Positions 5,984 through 7,922 of a stretch of 7,922 nt of DNA are shown here, piece after piece. The stretch spans positions 1-7,922 of the forward strand of contig AWNV01000023.1 of the NCBI GenBank assembly GCA_000493965.1, given 5' to 3'. This stretch comes from Candidatus Aminicenans sakinawicola JGI OTU-1 (lineage in GTDB: Bacteria > Acidobacteriota > Aminicenantia > Aminicenantales > Aminicenantaceae). Position numbers and translations under genes: made by a program. Under the pieces are notes generated by a model. It saw only the letters and a program-made list of their open reading frames with translations, was not told the DNA's origin and made no database searches. Positions within the stretch are counted from its first letter, which is position 1, and each line of letters opens with the position of its first letter.

Positions 5984-7427
5984 GTTTAAGATATTAATTG
6001 TAGAAGACGATGCCTTGGTGGCCAAAGATATCAAACAGACTCTGCAAAATTTTGGATATTCTGTCACATCAATTGTGACTTCTGGCAGGCAAGCCCTTGT
6101 AAAAGTGGAGAAAGACACTCCAGATTTGGTGCTTATGGATATTGTTCTTAATGGTAAGATGAATGGAATTGAAACAGCCCACAAAATCCATAATCGTTTC
6201 GATATCCCAGTTATCTACATCACTGCCCACTCAGGGGAAAAAACTATAGAAGCAGCTAAATTAACAGAGCCATATGGCTATGTTGTTAAGCCTATCGATG
6301 AGAAAAAATTACTCATAACTACAGAAATTGCTCTAAACAAATACAGCAAGACAAAAAAGATAGATGAGGCCTTATCCGAAAGCGAAAGGAGATATCGCCA
6401 GCTCATCGAGACCATGAACGAAGGAGTTGTCGTACTAGATGAGAATGGCATCATCAGCTATGTTAATGATAAATTTCTGGAAATGAATGGATACACTCAA
6501 GATGAAGTAATAGGGCATTCACAAGTAGAATTCCTTGAGAAAGAATCTTTTGAGAAATATAAAAAGCAGGTATCAGGCAAAAAAAAGAGAGATCATCATA
6601 CCTTTGAGCTTGTGTGGAAGGGAAAAGACGGCCAGAAGGTTTCCACAATAGTTTCCCAAGAGCTGATTTATGGTGATAAAGGCGATCTTAAGGGGGGGCT
6701 TTATGTCCTCACAGATGTTACGGAGCGCCATCAGGTTGAAAAAGAATTAATAAGGTCACAGTGGGAGCTTCGCCGACTTTCCCAACATTTACAAGATGTT
6801 AGAGAAAGAGAGGGCAAGCGTATTGCACTGGAAATTCATGATGAACTTGGGCAGGTGCTGACTGCTCTGAAAATAGATATTTCCTACTTGTCCAAAAAGT
6901 TCCTAAAGAATAGTAAAGATAAAAGGCAATTTATAGAGAAAACAAGATCCATGTCCGAGCTCATTGATAAAACCATTAAGAAAGTACAGAAGATTTCTGC
7001 AGAATTAAGGCCTGGATTGTTGGATGACCTTGGTCTCATTCCGGCTATTGAGTGGTATGCCCAAGAATTTCAGGATCGAACGAAAATAGAATACAAAGAT
7101 AATTTAGACTGTGATGGTGTTGATTTGGATGCGGATTGTGCTACAGCAATTTTCCGCATCTTTCAGGAAGCGCTGACAAATGTTGCCCGCCATTCCGGGG
7201 CATCCAAAGTTAAAGTCAGCTTGAAAAAAATAGATGGGCAGCTAGAGCTTGAAATCAGTGACAACGGCAAAGGAATACTAGAAAAGGATGTTTTCTCGCC
7301 TAATTCCCTGGGTTTTATGGGAATGCGTGAACGCATCCGTCCCTTTGGGGGAGAGCTTAAATTGCATAGTCCTGAAAACGGAGGAACTATCTTATCTGTA
7401 ACCATACCCAATATCAGAAGAGCTTAA
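5976..7427 (+). CDS. Soluble hybrid histidine kinase, REC-PAS-HisKA_3-HATPase
   Basis: A 483-residue sensor kinase without a membrane segment, so cytosolic. An N-terminal receiver domain (about 5-120) has the acidic pair E10/D11-D12, phosphoacceptor Asp55 (LVLMDIVL), Thr83 and Lys105. A PAS domain follows (about 137-255: GVVVLDENGIISYVND, then DVTERHQ). The HisKA_3 dimerisation region (about 277-345) carries His288 in ALEIHDELGQ, the class used by NarX/DegS-type kinases. The ATPase domain (about 385-480) shows the N-box FQEALTNVARH (Asn402), the G1 box ISDNGKGI and GFMGMRERI. It would autophosphorylate on His288 and pass phosphate to the response regulator encoded three bases downstream. The receiver at the front suggests its activity is tuned by another phosphodonor. 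Starts at GTG 5964 or ATG 5970 would add four or two residues; ATG 5976 is chosen from the ribosome binding site and the usual start of receiver domains. Confidence 0.93.
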   Translation: MSKFKILIVEDDALVAKDIKQTLQNFGYSVTSIVTSGRQALVKVEKDTPDLVLMDIVLNGKMNGIETAHKIHNRFDIPVIYITAHSGEKTIEAAKLTEPYGYVVKPIDEKKLLITTEIALNKYSKTKKIDEALSESERRYRQLIETMNEGVVVLDENGIISYVNDKFLEMNGYTQDEVIGHSQVEFLEKESFEKYKKQVSGKKKRDHHTFELVWKGKDGQKVSTIVSQELIYGDKGDLKGGLYVLTDVTERHQVEKELIRSQWELRRLSQHLQDVREREGKRIALEIHDELGQVLTALKIDISYLSKKFLKNSKDKRQFIEKTRSMSELIDKTIKKVQKISAELRPGLLDDLGLIPAIEWYAQEFQDRTKIEYKDNLDCDGVDLDADCATAIFRIFQEALTNVARHSGASKVKVSLKKIDGQLELEISDNGKGILEKDVFSPNSLGFMGMRERIRPFGGELKLHSPENGGTILSVTIPNIRRA

Positions 7428-7430
7428 GGC

Positions 7431-7922
7431 ATGATTAAAATACTAGTTGTTGAAGACCACACAATCATGAGGGAAGGGCTCAAGCAGATTCTCAAGGAGA
7501 CTGCTGACATAGTTGTTGCTGGGGAAGCAAGCAAGGCTCAAGATGCGATAGAAAAGGTAGGGAATAATAACTATGATGTTGTCCTTTTAGACATTTCCTT
7601 GCCTGGTAGAAGCGGGCTGGATGTTTTAAAGCAGTTAAAATCCATGAAACCCAATCTCCCTGTTCTCATCTTGAGCATGCATCCTGAAGAACAATATGCC
7701 ATTCGTTCTCTAAGAGCGAGTGCTTCCGGCTATTTGACAAAAGAGAGTGCATCGGATGAGTTAATAAGTGCCATAAGAAAGGTTGCAAAAGGCAGGAAAT
7801 ATATCACTCCATCTCTTGCTGAAAGATTAGCTTTTAAACTGGAAGACGATAATAAACGCTTCTCTCATGAGGAACTTTCCGACCGTGAATTTCAGGTGAT
7901 GTGTATGATTGCCTCAGGCAAA
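7431..7922 (+). CDS. NarL/FixJ-family response regulator (C-terminus beyond window)
   Basis: The frame starts at ATG 7431, three bases after the kinase stop, and is open to the right edge (164 residues). A receiver domain (1-120) begins MIKILVVEDH and carries phosphoacceptor Asp54 (VVLLDISLPG), Ser82 and Lys104 (YLTKES). After a linker the LuxR-type helix-turn-helix begins at about 150 (LSDREFQVMCMIASGK) and is cut by the window end; about 50 residues are probably missing. This class dimerises on phosphorylation and binds DNA to control transcription. It is the evident cognate partner of the HisKA_3 kinase just upstream. AGAAGAG (7416-7422) eight bases before the ATG is a modest ribosome binding site, so translation may rely on coupling with the kinase gene. 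Its targets are not shown; the divergent surface-protein genes are candidates by position. Confidence 0.95.
   Translation, partial: MIKILVVEDHTIMREGLKQILKETADIVVAGEASKAQDAIEKVGNNNYDVVLLDISLPGRSGLDVLKQLKSMKPNLPVLILSMHPEEQYAIRSLRASASGYLTKESASDELISAIRKVAKGRKYITPSLAERLAFKLEDDNKRFSHEELSDREFQVMCMIASGK

Overview
The window holds two divergent gene blocks separated by a regulatory stretch of about 200-300 bp. The minus-strand block (1-5645) encodes two very large secreted or surface proteins built of modules: a 1416-residue exported right-handed beta-helix protein, and downstream of it a putative lipoprotein that runs off the left edge. The plus-strand block (from about 5790 to the right edge) encodes a signalling operon: a possible 43-residue small protein, a soluble REC-PAS-HisKA_3 histidine kinase, and a NarL/FixJ-type response regulator cut by the right edge.

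The organism cannot be named from this sequence. An N-terminal lipoprotein signal, a Sec signal peptide, clear Shine-Dalgarno sequences and a sigma70-like promoter indicate a bacterium. Dockerin-like, cohesin-like, PKD and 'DIGAYEY' beta-helix modules together are most familiar from environmental, often anaerobic Gram-negative lineages and candidate phyla. That placement is inference.

Region by region: 1-1362 (minus) is the lipoprotein, with an N-terminal BACON-like Ig domain, an acidic linker and at least three complete PKD domains on a 258-270 bp period, open at the left edge. 1363-1394 is a 32-bp gap with no visible terminator, so the two minus-strand genes are probably cotranscribed. 1395-5645 (minus) reads, from its N-terminus, signal peptide, beta-helix, five PKD domains, one divergent PKD-like domain, a bacterial repeat domain, a dockerin-like pair of calcium loops and a C-terminal cohesin-like domain. 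5646-5851 carries the divergent control region. 5852-7922 is the signalling operon.

How the genes may work together: the two minus-strand products look like extracellular adhesion or carbohydrate-interacting proteins, one released or assembled through dockerin/cohesin contacts and one held by a lipid anchor. The plus-strand kinase and regulator form a cognate phosphorelay pair. Their divergent placement makes it possible, but not shown, that the regulator controls the surface genes. The most interesting points are dockerin and cohesin modules in one chain, near-identical DNA shared between PKD repeats of the two adjacent genes, an unlisted small ORF that overlaps the kinase start, and an imperfect palindrome covering the -35 box of the signalling promoter.
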